Both the position numbers and the translations under genes were made by a program. A stretch of 34,678 nt of DNA from a virus, in IMG/VR virus record IMGVR_UViG_3300004097_000023, positions 1-34,678 of that record, one strand, 5' to 3'. The notes under the pieces were generated by a model. That model did no database searches. It saw only the letters and a program-made list of their open reading frames with translations, and was not told where the DNA came from. This document shows, in pieces, positions 1-8,318 of the stretch. Each line of letters begins with the position of its first letter. Position 1 is the first letter of the stretch.

Positions 1-1043
1 TGTAAGATGTCTTTAATAGACCCAGACGCTGGGCGAACATCTTCAACCGGACGACGACCAGAACGCGTATTGCGTTTAGGCTCATCTTCTTCATCCCATG
101 GCGGTGCCATGTCTTTAATTGACGCACGTGCTTTTGGAGTCTTTATCTTAGAAAATGCATCGTTGTCTTTCTCTTCAACATCAACCTTTTTCTTCTGTAC
201 CATGTCAGACTCACTACGAACGCCTGCGTTACCCGGTAACTTAGGAATACGCTTACGTAGACGTTCAATGTCTTCAAACCCTTCTACCCATTCCATGTCG
301 ATCGGCTTAGCAGTAATTACCGCACCGAACTGTGTTACGATTTCATTGTAACGTTTAGCCATCTCAATGTAGTATCGTAATAGTACATCTAGGTACGGTA
401 CGGATGCATTAGAACCGTACGTGGTCGGTATCGTTTCTAACACTTTAGTAACAAGTGCACGAATGCCAGCTGTGTCTTTCTTAGGTATTACAGCACCCAA
501 TAGACTATTATCGCTATCGCCTTCTAAGACGTGGAAAGTTGTTTCACCAACACGTTGATGTTGCTTACCTTCGAAGTCTTTATTACGGGCGATATAGATG
601 CTAGCGAAATGCTTGCCTGCTGCGAACGTGCCGTAGACAGTTGCCCATGATTTAATAGCACCCGATTTAACGTCAGGGAATGCCGCTAGAATTTCATTAG
701 CAGATGGGTCGCGTACTTGTTGCTGTAGTTCTTTAGTCACTCCCACAGTCAGTACATCTTTAATAAGCGCGGCGAAGCGCTGTGATAATGATATACGAAT
801 AATGTTAGCTAATATGTGGAACGTTGGTGACTGTCCCATTAGTGCATCTTCACAAAGTGGGTGGAATGGATGTACCTCACTCCATTCATTTTGATCTAAG
901 TAGAACTTAGTCGGCAAGACTAAATCCTTGCCATCTACTTGTATCGGGTCTTCACTTTTAGTTGGCTGTAGTACGTGTCCAGCTTCACTAACTATTAGTC
1001 CAGCACTTTCTAATAGTGCCTGATAAAATTCTGTTGTATTCAT
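1..1043 (-). CDS. Unrecognised phage protein, C-terminus cut by the window edge
   Basis: The first 347 residues are visible (begins MNTTEFYQALLESAGL); the frame is open to the left edge. The ATG at 1043 overlaps the stop of the upstream gene as ATGA, and its ribosome site GGAGG lies inside the last codons of that gene, so the two are probably translationally coupled. The first ~270 residues look folded. The last ~75 become charged and low-complexity, with an acidic patch (WDEEDE), a basic stretch (KRNTRSGRR) and two copies of a short motif, SIKDM and SIKDI, about 35 residues apart. I recognise no family. The tail resembles, in composition only, those of the proteins at 1040-2653 and 10562-12385. 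Confidence 0.85.
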   Translation of the reverse strand, partial: MNTTEFYQALLESAGLIVSEAGHVLQPTKSEDPIQVDGKDLVLPTKFYLDQNEWSEVHPFHPLCEDALMGQSPTFHILANIIRISLSQRFAALIKDVLTVGVTKELQQQVRDPSANEILAAFPDVKSGAIKSWATVYGTFAAGKHFASIYIARNKDFEGKQHQRVGETTFHVLEGDSDNSLLGAVIPKKDTAGIRALVTKVLETIPTTYGSNASVPYLDVLLRYYIEMAKRYNEIVTQFGAVITAKPIDMEWVEGFEDIERLRKRIPKLPGNAGVRSESDMVQKKKVDVEEKDNDAFSKIKTPKARASIKDMAPPWDEEDEPKRNTRSGRRPVEDVRPASGSIKDIL

Positions 1044-2653
1044 ATATCCTCCAAGGATAACTTAGTAAATTTATTTGAACCTAAAATGTCGTCGTCTAGT
1101 AGAGACATGTTCGAGCGAGGACGTTCTGCGCGTGATCTTTCATTACGTCCACTACGTGATGTGCGTGTACTGGTACTACGACGTGCAGCATTAACATCTG
1201 TACTTAACGATATTGTTGACTTCGTATCAAACATGTCACGGACGGTATTGTCTACACATTTACGAACTTCCATGTAGCCATCTGCTAGTGAATCTGTTTT
1301 AGTAACGTTGTTAGTTACTATCGGAGCCAGCATACTGTCCGCAAAGGATGTAAAGACGTAACGTCCATAATCGCCATCGATTGTAATTTCAATAATAGTA
1401 ATGCCACAAACTTCAGCATCAATAGATACATCTACAACCTGATGTCCGTGATTACTTATTGGGTTAAACACTTCGCGTTTGATGCGGGTTTCAAAGCCGC
1501 GGATTAAATCACGATTCTGTAAACCTTTACCTAACATAGACGTCATGTCTTCGATGATTATATTGGAATCGCTACCTCTACTTTGCTGATTACTTATTGT
1601 AAATGAGATAGTGTCAATAAAACAATCTAGCATTACAATTGGAATTATGTGACAGATACTCGCCGCTGCTTTAACTTCTGCAGATGCACCAGTCCATACG
1701 TCAGACTCAAACTCACTAAAGTCATCGTTTAATGCCACGGTTGTTTTATCATCCAGCTCACGCATACCCATATCACAGAACGAGGCGATATCTTTAAACG
1801 CGAAACGGTTATTAAACTTGAAGTTACGGTCAGTATCAGCTAACGCGCGCAAGAATCGGTTAGAGCGAGTAGTTTGCATTGAACCACCTGCGGTCTCGTA
1901 CGCCAGCGTGTCTCGATTATCATCAATGATACCCGTGTCACGTGTATTTAGATTAGCCTTGGCTTCTAAATCTGACGTTATTAACTTATGTAGGTAATTG
2001 CCTGCTCCATTAGTGCGTCGGTCGTTAAGTTGAATACCGGAGTAGAATGAACTACGTGTATCGATACTATCATCTAAGATGTCATCGCCTAGTAAGTCCT
2101 CTCTATTCTCAATACGTGCAAAGATATCCGACGGGCGAATTAGCTTATCTTCTTCCCCACGAACACTTCGGCGTAGATCTGCTAATATCGTTTGCGATGT
2201 ATCAATTATACGTGTTACTGTACCGCGTGCACCGTCTTGGAAATCCTGTACTGTCGTTACATTATTTAAATACATCCACATTTTAGGGTCGATGTTGTTA
2301 CCGTGTGATAGGTCAGCGTGGTTAGTGTAACCTTGAACGATAGCACGAGTTCGCTTACGGTTAAACGTAGTCATGGGTTCCAGTTCGATTTGTAAGAAGA
2401 ATCGGAATCGACGCTCACCCATACCGCCGTCAGAGTCTATACCCGGTATGTAAATATCTTCCGTGTCGGTTGAAAGAGTCAATGCGTCTGCCGATACGCC
2501 TACAAAGCTATCGATGCTAAAGTTACCGCCTGTACGTTCAACCACATCTGTGATGTCATTTACGAATTGACCATCACGTTGCCATTCGAATGTTCTACGT
2601 ACTTGCTTTTCTAAACCACCTACTTCTATTAATAGTAGATCAATTAGTTTCAT
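1040..2653 (-). CDS. Unrecognised 537-residue phage protein with Ser/Arg-rich tail
   Basis: The ATG at 2653 is preceded by AAGGA with good spacing. The first ~465 residues look like a mixed alpha/beta fold with no catalytic motif I can name. The last ~70 residues change sharply to a Ser/Thr/Arg-rich, probably disordered tail containing STSTRTSRSGRNERSRAERP, followed by an acidic end (LLDDDILGSNKFTKLSLEDI). It lies 32 bp after the 527-residue gene and overlaps the next gene as ATGA, so all three belong to one operon. The Arg-rich tail could contact nucleic acid or an acidic partner; this is an inference from composition. Size and position next to replication and transcription genes suggest an abundant intracellular protein, but a virion protein is not excluded. 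Confidence 0.85.
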   Translation of the reverse strand: MKLIDLLLIEVGGLEKQVRRTFEWQRDGQFVNDITDVVERTGGNFSIDSFVGVSADALTLSTDTEDIYIPGIDSDGGMGERRFRFFLQIELEPMTTFNRKRTRAIVQGYTNHADLSHGNNIDPKMWMYLNNVTTVQDFQDGARGTVTRIIDTSQTILADLRRSVRGEEDKLIRPSDIFARIENREDLLGDDILDDSIDTRSSFYSGIQLNDRRTNGAGNYLHKLITSDLEAKANLNTRDTGIIDDNRDTLAYETAGGSMQTTRSNRFLRALADTDRNFKFNNRFAFKDIASFCDMGMRELDDKTTVALNDDFSEFESDVWTGASAEVKAAASICHIIPIVMLDCFIDTISFTISNQQSRGSDSNIIIEDMTSMLGKGLQNRDLIRGFETRIKREVFNPISNHGHQVVDVSIDAEVCGITIIEITIDGDYGRYVFTSFADSMLAPIVTNNVTKTDSLADGYMEVRKCVDNTVRDMFDTKSTISLSTDVNAARRSTSTRTSRSGRNERSRAERPRSNMSLLDDDILGSNKFTKLSLEDI

Positions 2654-2685
2654 TTTGTAATCCTTGTTATAAAAGTGTTTTGAAG

Positions 2686-4269
2686 TTATGCTGTTCTTTT
2701 GTTTATCTTAATAAGTAATTCTGCAAGTTCTAGTTTAAGACTCTTGGCAGGCTTAAACTTACCACTCTGTTGTCTCAGTTCCCCGCTGAGTTTAGCAGAG
2801 CAGCTTAATACCCACTCTTGATCGGCAAACATTTTAGTGTATGCTTCTAACGCTTGAAGTCCCGGACACATCTGTCTACGTGACGTCGTTGCGCGTGAGT
2901 GTCGGTAATATGGGTACGTTGCAGCTAAACGTTGACGTACGTCGTTAGTTACTGTATCAAACGGTGTGGTTATTAATATTGACTCATGTGTCGCTGCCGC
3001 AGGGGCCGAACTCATAAGCACTGCTATGTCACGAAGATGCCAATGTATTAACGCGGCCTGCGTTATAGCCATCGCATGGATCATTGCAAATCTGTCGATG
3101 TGCGGTATAGATCTATGTTGTACTATTTTCGCCATCACCCACTGAACAATTATCAGTTGATCTGGTCGGATAGGCTGCGGCTTGAAGCGGTTAAATGAAT
3201 CTATACACATCTTAACTAGCGATGCTGGAATGTCTTCATCTAATGCTCTTTTCGCAGTACGGTAATCGTAGAAGTAGTGCTGCACTAACATATGTACATC
3301 ACGTCTCACTTCTTCGCGTGTTCTAAATGATTCAAGATATCCTGTCTTGTCTTCATCCTCACCACTACGGCTTGCCATTTTTGGCTTAAGTCTAGCGAAC
3401 TTGTCCTTTAGTTTCTTAACTTCAGTATCGATACGTTGATACACGTGTGTTATTAGATCACCCTCATCTCTGAATGTGTTAACTTCACGCACTGCCAGTT
3501 TGTTCACTACGGACGTGGCCAACAAATAGTTTGGAATATCTGATGTCCCAAGGCCTGCCACAACAGAACTAAGTATTGAATTCTTAGCCTCTTGCTTATG
3601 TTTGCCATTCTCAAACTTATCCCATATTGCATTGACAAATTCTTCAAGACGTCTAAAAGGCGGACTGTTAATTAGTTGGGTATTTGCCAACGTACTAAAC
3701 ATCTCCATTTCGTAATATACTTTACCAGCCTTTTCATTTGCCACAGTAGTCATGCGAGCGGTTAGATTCCAGATAGGAGCCACTGCACGAAGAATTATAG
3801 TGATGATAGCCAAGCCACGGTACTCTTCCTTTATGTACGTAGTCGCTCTAGATATCTTGTCATGGACTGTGCTGTCAAAACTTTCTTTAACATTGTCAGT
3901 TGAAATGACTTCCTTACCTTCCATGAACTTAAAAACATTATCGTAGTCGTGGTACGTATCAAGTAACTTAGTAATACCATCACGCATTTCTACGTGTCGC
4001 TCCGCTTGCGTTGGAGCTTCGATTATAGACTCAAATATGCTTTCATAAATAGCAAATATCTTATCTAACTCTTTTGTAGTTAACGTCTGCCAGTAACCGT
4101 TAATCTCTACGAAAAGCACATCTGATAACTTTCCTACATATTTTTCAGGTGTTAAATTCTTAACCCGTGGGTCGTCACTATTTGACTTCTTAGGTTTAAA
4201 TTGTCCGAAGTCTATAGTAGCGCCTTTATGTTCAAGCCACATCGTGTCTTTCTTAAGTAATAATCTCAT
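2686..4269 (-). CDS. Unrecognised 527-residue protein; possible extra RNA polymerase subunit
   Basis: The ATG at 4269 has a GGGAG ribosome site. This is the first gene after a terminator (4325-4350) and a candidate promoter (4301-4320), so it begins a new transcription unit. The protein is mostly helical and basic, with no recognisable enzyme motif; the last ~130 residues are rich in Arg, His and Ser. PhiKZ-type non-virion RNA polymerase has a fifth subunit (gp68) of roughly this size with no sequence signature, encoded not far downstream of the beta' N-terminal gene. Here the order beta' then, several genes later, this protein on the same strand fits loosely. That is only an inference from size and order. 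Profile comparison against gp68 homologues would settle it. Confidence 0.85.
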   Translation of the reverse strand: MRLLLKKDTMWLEHKGATIDFGQFKPKKSNSDDPRVKNLTPEKYVGKLSDVLFVEINGYWQTLTTKELDKIFAIYESIFESIIEAPTQAERHVEMRDGITKLLDTYHDYDNVFKFMEGKEVISTDNVKESFDSTVHDKISRATTYIKEEYRGLAIITIILRAVAPIWNLTARMTTVANEKAGKVYYEMEMFSTLANTQLINSPPFRRLEEFVNAIWDKFENGKHKQEAKNSILSSVVAGLGTSDIPNYLLATSVVNKLAVREVNTFRDEGDLITHVYQRIDTEVKKLKDKFARLKPKMASRSGEDEDKTGYLESFRTREEVRRDVHMLVQHYFYDYRTAKRALDEDIPASLVKMCIDSFNRFKPQPIRPDQLIIVQWVMAKIVQHRSIPHIDRFAMIHAMAITQAALIHWHLRDIAVLMSSAPAAATHESILITTPFDTVTNDVRQRLAATYPYYRHSRATTSRRQMCPGLQALEAYTKMFADQEWVLSCSAKLSGELRQQSGKFKPAKSLKLELAELLIKINKRTA

Positions 4270-4300
4270 TGTTCAAACTCCCAGTTATAACCTTGTTCAT

Positions 4301-4320
4301 TACTATAAAATATATTTGAA
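4301..4320 (-). promoter_or_regulatory. Candidate promoter, ATATTTTAT class
   Basis: The minus strand reads ATATTTTAT (4313-4305), 36 bp upstream of the ATG at 4269, followed by TG five bases later. The core recurs at 12468, 20105 and 24778, and as ATATATTAT at 26896. Here both flanking genes are on the minus strand, so only leftward transcription makes sense. The promoter role is inferred from recurrence and position. Confidence 0.5.
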
Positions 4321-4324
4321 AATA

Positions 4325-4350
4325 CTTTCAGTGGGCGGACCCACTGAAAG
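4325..4350 (-). terminator. Terminator hairpin after the SSB-like gene
   Basis: A perfect 11-bp inverted repeat, CTTTCAGTGGG and its complement with a 4-nt loop, starts 14 bp past the stop of the SSB-like gene. On the minus strand it is followed by TATTTTC, a weak U-tract. A candidate promoter follows at once, so it separates two transcription units. Confidence 0.75.
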
Positions 4351-4363
4351 CATCATTCGTTGA

Positions 4364-5062
4364 TTATGGTAAGTAGCTGTCTAAGTCGCCATCAATCATT
4401 GGAGCTGCTGCTGGGGCTTGTTGGTTGTTGTTGAAAGCAGGTTTCTGGTAACCACCCTGTTGACCACCTTGCTGAAAACCGCCGCCTTGTTGCTGGCCGC
4501 CTTGCTGAAATCCACCACCTTGGTTATTGTTGAACGCAGGCTTTTGGTAACCGCCTTTATTGAAGCCACCCATCGGTTTCGCATCTTCAACTTTGTAGCC
4601 TGCCTTCCATGCTTCGATAACCATCGGCTCGATTAATGTAGACCAAGCGATCGCACGATTACGTGAGAGTTCGTTCTCAGGAATAGGTGCACCGTTCTTA
4701 AGATGTACGTACTGGCGTTTAGGTAAGAATTCAAAACGTAACTTACCTTTACCGCGGTTATTGATTTCAATGTAAACGAAACCATCATCATCACGACCGA
4801 TAATGATTTCACCGTAGGTTGCTTCACTTTTAAGTAAACTGATCGTATGTGTTACAGGTTCTTTTGAACGAGCGGCCATACCGATGTATTGACAGAAGCC
4901 TTTCCATTCATCGATTGTAAGATCAGCATTTAACCACTGCTCACCTAAACGTCCTGACATCGATACGCGGTTATAACGATTCGGATCTAACTTTAGTAAT
5001 GTTGGACGTCCGCCGATTGGACGCGTGCGTAGTTGTAGTGCATTCTCGCTGAGATATGACAT
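4364..5062 (-). CDS. Probable single-stranded DNA-binding protein with Gln/Gly-rich tail
   Basis: A 232-residue protein in three parts. Residues 1 to ~160 form a compact basic/aromatic domain. Residues ~163-216 are a Gly/Gln/Asn-rich linker. The last residues are an acidic tip (MIDGDLDSYLP). This layout (DNA-binding domain, flexible linker, acidic C-terminal tip for partner recruitment) is that of SSB and of T7 gp2.5-like proteins; I see no clear OB-fold signature, so the call rests on architecture. The linker is symmetrical: GGYQKPAFNNNQ (about 170-181), GGGFQQGGQQ twice, then GGYQKPAFNNNQ again (about 203-214). The ATG at 5062 has AAGGA upstream, a TGTAGRCTA element lies 35 bp upstream, and a terminator follows: probably its own, strongly expressed unit. 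An unrelated abundant nucleic-acid-binding protein is the alternative. Confidence 0.65.
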   Translation of the reverse strand: MSYLSENALQLRTRPIGGRPTLLKLDPNRYNRVSMSGRLGEQWLNADLTIDEWKGFCQYIGMAARSKEPVTHTISLLKSEATYGEIIIGRDDDGFVYIEINNRGKGKLRFEFLPKRQYVHLKNGAPIPENELSRNRAIAWSTLIEPMVIEAWKAGYKVEDAKPMGGFNKGGYQKPAFNNNQGGGFQQGGQQQGGGFQQGGQQGGYQKPAFNNNQQAPAAAPMIDGDLDSYLP

Positions 5063-5096
5063 GTTGAATTTCCTTGATACCGGGTTTAATTTATAG

Positions 5097-5105
5097 TAGC
5101 CTACA
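5097..5105 (-). promoter_or_regulatory. TGTAGGCTA element upstream of the SSB-like gene
   Basis: The minus strand reads TATATGTAGGCTACTATAAA around this site. The 9-mer TGTAGRCTA occurs three times in the window, always between genes (also 15957-15965 and 21976-21984). Here and at 21976 its edge is 35 bp from the start codon. A promoter or operator is inferred. The core TAGGCTA is a short dyad, so protein binding is possible. Confidence 0.45.
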
Positions 5106-5139
5106 TATAGTAAACGACTGCGTAATAATTAACATTAAC

Positions 5140-5973
5140 TTACAATTTAATATCATAACGTCGCACAAATTCTAATAGGTTAGGTTCATGTGCTAGTTTG
5201 ATATCTTGGATGATTTTATCGTGCGTTGTTAACGCGTGCCATTTTCGAGCCTCACTTATTTTCAACAGGACACGCCGGATTGCAATAGGCTGTGCGGATA
5301 ACATACTGCTGTCTCCGAAGATACACAACATAATTAGATTAAAAGGAATGATAGGACCATCCTTCTTAACTGCTAATTTAGTATGCCATTGCTGCCTAGG
5401 TTTAAGCTTTCCGGTGTGTGATTCTAGTAATAAAAGATCTTTAAATTTGGTGTAAGACAGTAAGTCAAAGGGAAGATGTGTCAACATGACACATCTTTTA
5501 TTTTCACCCTCATGGGCGTATTTGATTATTGAAAAATCATCTTTTCTGTTTACTTTAAAGAACTCTATTGCACCGCGCTCGGTGGCTTCGAATGCTAATT
5601 GCTTAGCAGTTGTATTATTCTTGAAGTTACCCTCAGGAATCTTTTCACTTATACCTTCATATGTACATAGGTATACGTTAACTTCAGTCTGTGCGTTCCC
5701 CGCACTAACTGACGCCATTATTGAATCCCAGTCAGACGTTACCACCTCGGCTATCTGCTCTGCCGTAAGGTATGGTTGGTCTGCGGACTCATATGAGTTA
5801 TACGCATTCCTAATGAGTGTGCGTAAGTTCACATAGATAACATCCATCTTTAGGATTGCAGGCGGCTCGACCTCCGTATCGAACTCACCTGTATTTGTTA
5901 TCCGCTCAAAGGCTAGAGAAGTACCAATAGAGGCACCTGTCCAACCTAGTGTTCTTTTATCCGTATCCACCAT
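5140..5973 (-). CDS. Unrecognised 277-residue phage protein
   Basis: The ATG at 5973 (MVDTDKRTLGW) is chosen over a TTG three bases upstream; the ribosome site AAGGTGG lies 12 bp from the ATG and 9 bp from the TTG, so the TTG cannot be excluded. The protein looks globular and alpha/beta. A patterned segment, VIYVNLRTLIRNAYNSY (about 47-63), and a basic segment, HTGKLKPRQQWHTKL (about 185-199), stand out, but I recognise no family. It follows the SbcD-like gene by 28 bp and probably shares its transcript. Position between a nuclease and an SSB-like protein suggests a replication or recombination role, by association only. Confidence 0.85.
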   Translation of the reverse strand: MVDTDKRTLGWTGASIGTSLAFERITNTGEFDTEVEPPAILKMDVIYVNLRTLIRNAYNSYESADQPYLTAEQIAEVVTSDWDSIMASVSAGNAQTEVNVYLCTYEGISEKIPEGNFKNNTTAKQLAFEATERGAIEFFKVNRKDDFSIIKYAHEGENKRCVMLTHLPFDLLSYTKFKDLLLLESHTGKLKPRQQWHTKLAVKKDGPIIPFNLIMLCIFGDSSMLSAQPIAIRRVLLKISEARKWHALTTHDKIIQDIKLAHEPNLLEFVRRYDIKL

Positions 5974-6001
5974 CAAAGTTTAGTACCACCTTTTATATAA
6001 G

Positions 6002-7180
6002 TTACATTGTATTCATAACAAGCTCAATCTCACGCTTGAAAGATTCTAGATCATCGTCATCTACTTCAGATTCTCTAAGTATAATACCTTCGATATTGTC
6101 AGGTGTTATATTTATTGCGCCTCCGGCCAGTTTAAAGTCTCCGCCTAAATCAGCTTCGATCTTAACGTCATCAGATTCACTAGAACCTTCAACAACTACC
6201 TCTGAGTATGCATTCTTCCATTCGGATAATCTTGAGCTTATATCGTACATTCGATTGTACTTGACTTTAAGTCGACCAATGGGTCTTTCTAAGTCACCGA
6301 ATGTCTTAAGAACTTTTTCTGCTAATGTAATAACTTCAACGTCTGTTTTCTTAACACCGTCTATTGTTATATATTTCATAGCAAGTTCATTCAATACATG
6401 ATATATATCTACAATGCCATTAGATACGTCTACTACTAAACAACCTTTTGGATCTTCTTCATTATGTGCTAAACGTTCCCACGAGCCGGGTACAGTTATC
6501 TTCCCCTTACGTTTATGTCGATGGTCATGTCCTATGACGATCGCCCAGTTAGCCCACTGTTCCCAAACATCCTCTTTAAAATGTGACACCGATTTTGCGG
6601 CGGCAAGCGGTATTTGGAATTCGAACATTCCGTGCATGACAATCATATCTACACTAGAATACCCACGAGTAGCTAACAACTCCTTAAACTCGACGGTGGT
6701 CTGGTCACAACTCTCACGCCATTCATCAGGAACATACCCAACTGTGATGCCTAACACCTTATCGTCGATAATAGACAGCTCATCATAATGTTGAACATCT
6801 GCATGTATCTGATATATCTCGTTCAGCTTTGTTATTAACTTAGACTGTTTCCAATCATGGCTAGGCGTCCCTTCCAAGATTCTAATAGGTGTATTAGTAC
6901 TCTTAGATAGTCTGAGCATTCGCTCTATCCAATCGTTGATATCATCCATCTCGGAAGCTGGTAAGTTAAGCAGTTTATCGAACAAGTCGCCGGGTATGAA
7001 TATGGCATCTAGGTCTAGCATCGTTTCTACATTGAAGATTTGTCTGTTCAACGTATCCGTGATATACCACGTGTGCGTTCTACTGTGACCTAGATGTACG
7101 TCGCTAACGAATAGGTACCTTTTAGTGCCAATAGATTTGGCCGTTAGTTCACAAAAGGTGGTCTTTTTGTATGTATGCAT
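6002..7180 (-). CDS. SbcD/Mre11-like metallophosphoesterase (DNA nuclease subunit)
   Basis: Calcineurin-like metallophosphoesterase motifs appear in order: DVHLGH (27-32), GDLFD (64-68), GTPSHD (104-109, in place of the usual GNHD), VMHG (181-184) and GHDHRH (217-222). These supply the Asp, His and Asn-type ligands of a two-metal site. The length, 392 residues, fits SbcD/Mre11 proteins, which process DNA ends and hairpins together with the SbcC/Rad50 ATPase. No SbcC-like gene is visible in the window, so the partner must be elsewhere or absent. The final ~70 residues are acidic and lack an obvious partner-binding motif. The start overlaps the preceding stop as TAATG, indicating coupling to the 198-residue gene. 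A stand-alone phosphoesterase is a weaker alternative. Confidence 0.85.
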   Translation of the reverse strand: MHTYKKTTFCELTAKSIGTKRYLFVSDVHLGHSRTHTWYITDTLNRQIFNVETMLDLDAIFIPGDLFDKLLNLPASEMDDINDWIERMLRLSKSTNTPIRILEGTPSHDWKQSKLITKLNEIYQIHADVQHYDELSIIDDKVLGITVGYVPDEWRESCDQTTVEFKELLATRGYSSVDMIVMHGMFEFQIPLAAAKSVSHFKEDVWEQWANWAIVIGHDHRHKRKGKITVPGSWERLAHNEEDPKGCLVVDVSNGIVDIYHVLNELAMKYITIDGVKKTDVEVITLAEKVLKTFGDLERPIGRLKVKYNRMYDISSRLSEWKNAYSEVVVEGSSESDDVKIEADLGGDFKLAGGAINITPDNIEGIILRESEVDDDDLESFKREIELVMNTM

Positions 7181-7776
7181 TACGGTAGATCGTATCCGCC
7201 ATCAAATACATCATCTTCTTCGACCTTAGCTTCTTCGTTATTGCGTGCAATATTGTCAGTAATGTCAGTACCCTTGGCCTTGTTATATACTTCAGCCATT
7301 TCAGGAGAGATGTCGATTAAATCCATGCTATGGTCATTGAATATCTTATTCAGCGCTAGGATAGATTCTACAGAAGAGACAACCATGTCGATATTATCAG
7401 TCTTAAATGCACTAAGTACATTATATAGCACTGTATCTTTATTGGCAGGATTATCAGCAACGATGTTATTTAAATCGCTTGCGAATGCCGAAAGGTTTGT
7501 ATCTTTTCTATTACGTATTTCAGAGTTTTCTAAGAATGGCGGTATTCTGTACAGCACTTCATTGTTTTCACCACGTACGCGTATTGCTACATTTGGATGT
7601 GATGTAAGTGCTATCCAATCGGTGACACTAAACGCGTCTCCACGATTAGCCAGTAATGGCAGTACGCGTTGTTTAAATTCAGCATAGCTGACATCAACGT
7701 CTGTATCTATCTTACGTAACTCAACCGCAAGTGAGCGTGTTTCTTCAACGATCGCACGTCTTAATAAGTCACTCAT
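7180..7776 (-). CDS. Unrecognised 198-residue protein with acidic C-terminus
   Basis: The ATG at 7776 is preceded by GGGGAAAG at good spacing. The protein is mostly helical. It ends in an acidic, probably flexible tail (NNEEAKVEEDDVFDGGYDLP), reminiscent of partner-recruiting tips on replication proteins. The stop overlaps the start of the SbcD-like gene by one base (TAATG), so the two products are probably made in similar amounts and may act together. No known family is recognised; it is not an SbcC ATPase, since no Walker motif is present. Confidence 0.85.
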   Translation of the reverse strand: MSDLLRRAIVEETRSLAVELRKIDTDVDVSYAEFKQRVLPLLANRGDAFSVTDWIALTSHPNVAIRVRGENNEVLYRIPPFLENSEIRNRKDTNLSAFASDLNNIVADNPANKDTVLYNVLSAFKTDNIDMVVSSVESILALNKIFNDHSMDLIDISPEMAEVYNKAKGTDITDNIARNNEEAKVEEDDVFDGGYDLP

Positions 7777-7848
7777 TATACTTTCCCCTTTTTTATTTGT
7801 TGTCGTGTTTACAAACTATCTACTGCATCGTATTTTTTAAAGTGTGTA

Positions 7849-8247
7849 TTACGTTCGTTCTACGTTGTACTCCGTCATGAAACGAGAGTCTACCTTATCT
7901 AAGCTAGTAGCCATGTCATAAGACCGACCGTCAGAGACTACAGTGGCTGCTATATTAAGGTTGTATGTAGCACCGTCCTCGTCTATCGGTACTGCAGTTG
8001 TTGTGACCTCAGCCCCTTCTGGGAAGTTATTGGTGAGTATTGTTGTTAAGTCCACCTGTACATTATTTGCTACGGTATCCATGTTCATTCCACCACGCCA
8101 TATCGCACTCTGGAGTGAGAAGACCTTACCGCGGTATCGATTAGTCATAGATGGATTTAGCGCTTGGTAATATGCTAGTATTGCATCTATTCTTTCTTCG
8201 GGTGTTACTGCCCATCCTTTCGATGACAGTGTCGGTATAACGTTCAT
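7849..8247 (-). CDS. Conserved-looking small phage protein (132 residues)
   Basis: The ATG at 8247 follows GAGGGAAA. The protein begins MNVIPTLSSKGWAVTPEERI, a helical N-terminal half with a tyrosine-rich segment (AYYQALNPSMTNRYRG), then a beta-rich C-terminal half (about 75-132). The N-terminal pattern feels like a family common in large tailed phages, but I cannot name it or assign a function. It sits between a terminator (8266-8297) and the 198-residue gene, so it may start its own transcript. Confidence 0.8.
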   Translation of the reverse strand: MNVIPTLSSKGWAVTPEERIDAILAYYQALNPSMTNRYRGKVFSLQSAIWRGGMNMDTVANNVQVDLTTILTNNFPEGAEVTTTAVPIDEDGATYNLNIAATVVSDGRSYDMATSLDKVDSRFMTEYNVERT

Positions 8248-8265
8248 ATAGTTTCCCTCAATGGC

Positions 8266-8297
8266 AAAAAATAAAAGGCATGACTTACGTCACACCT
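8266..8297 (-). terminator. Bidirectional terminator hairpin
   Basis: A 9-bp stem (8276-8284 with 8289-8297, two G-T wobbles, 4-nt loop) is followed on the minus strand by TTTTATTTTTT and on the plus strand, after a few bases, by nine T residues. It ends the beta'/205-residue unit 22 bp past the stop at 8319. Confidence 0.7.
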
Positions 8298-8318
8298 AGT
8301 TATTTTTTTTTATTCTAA

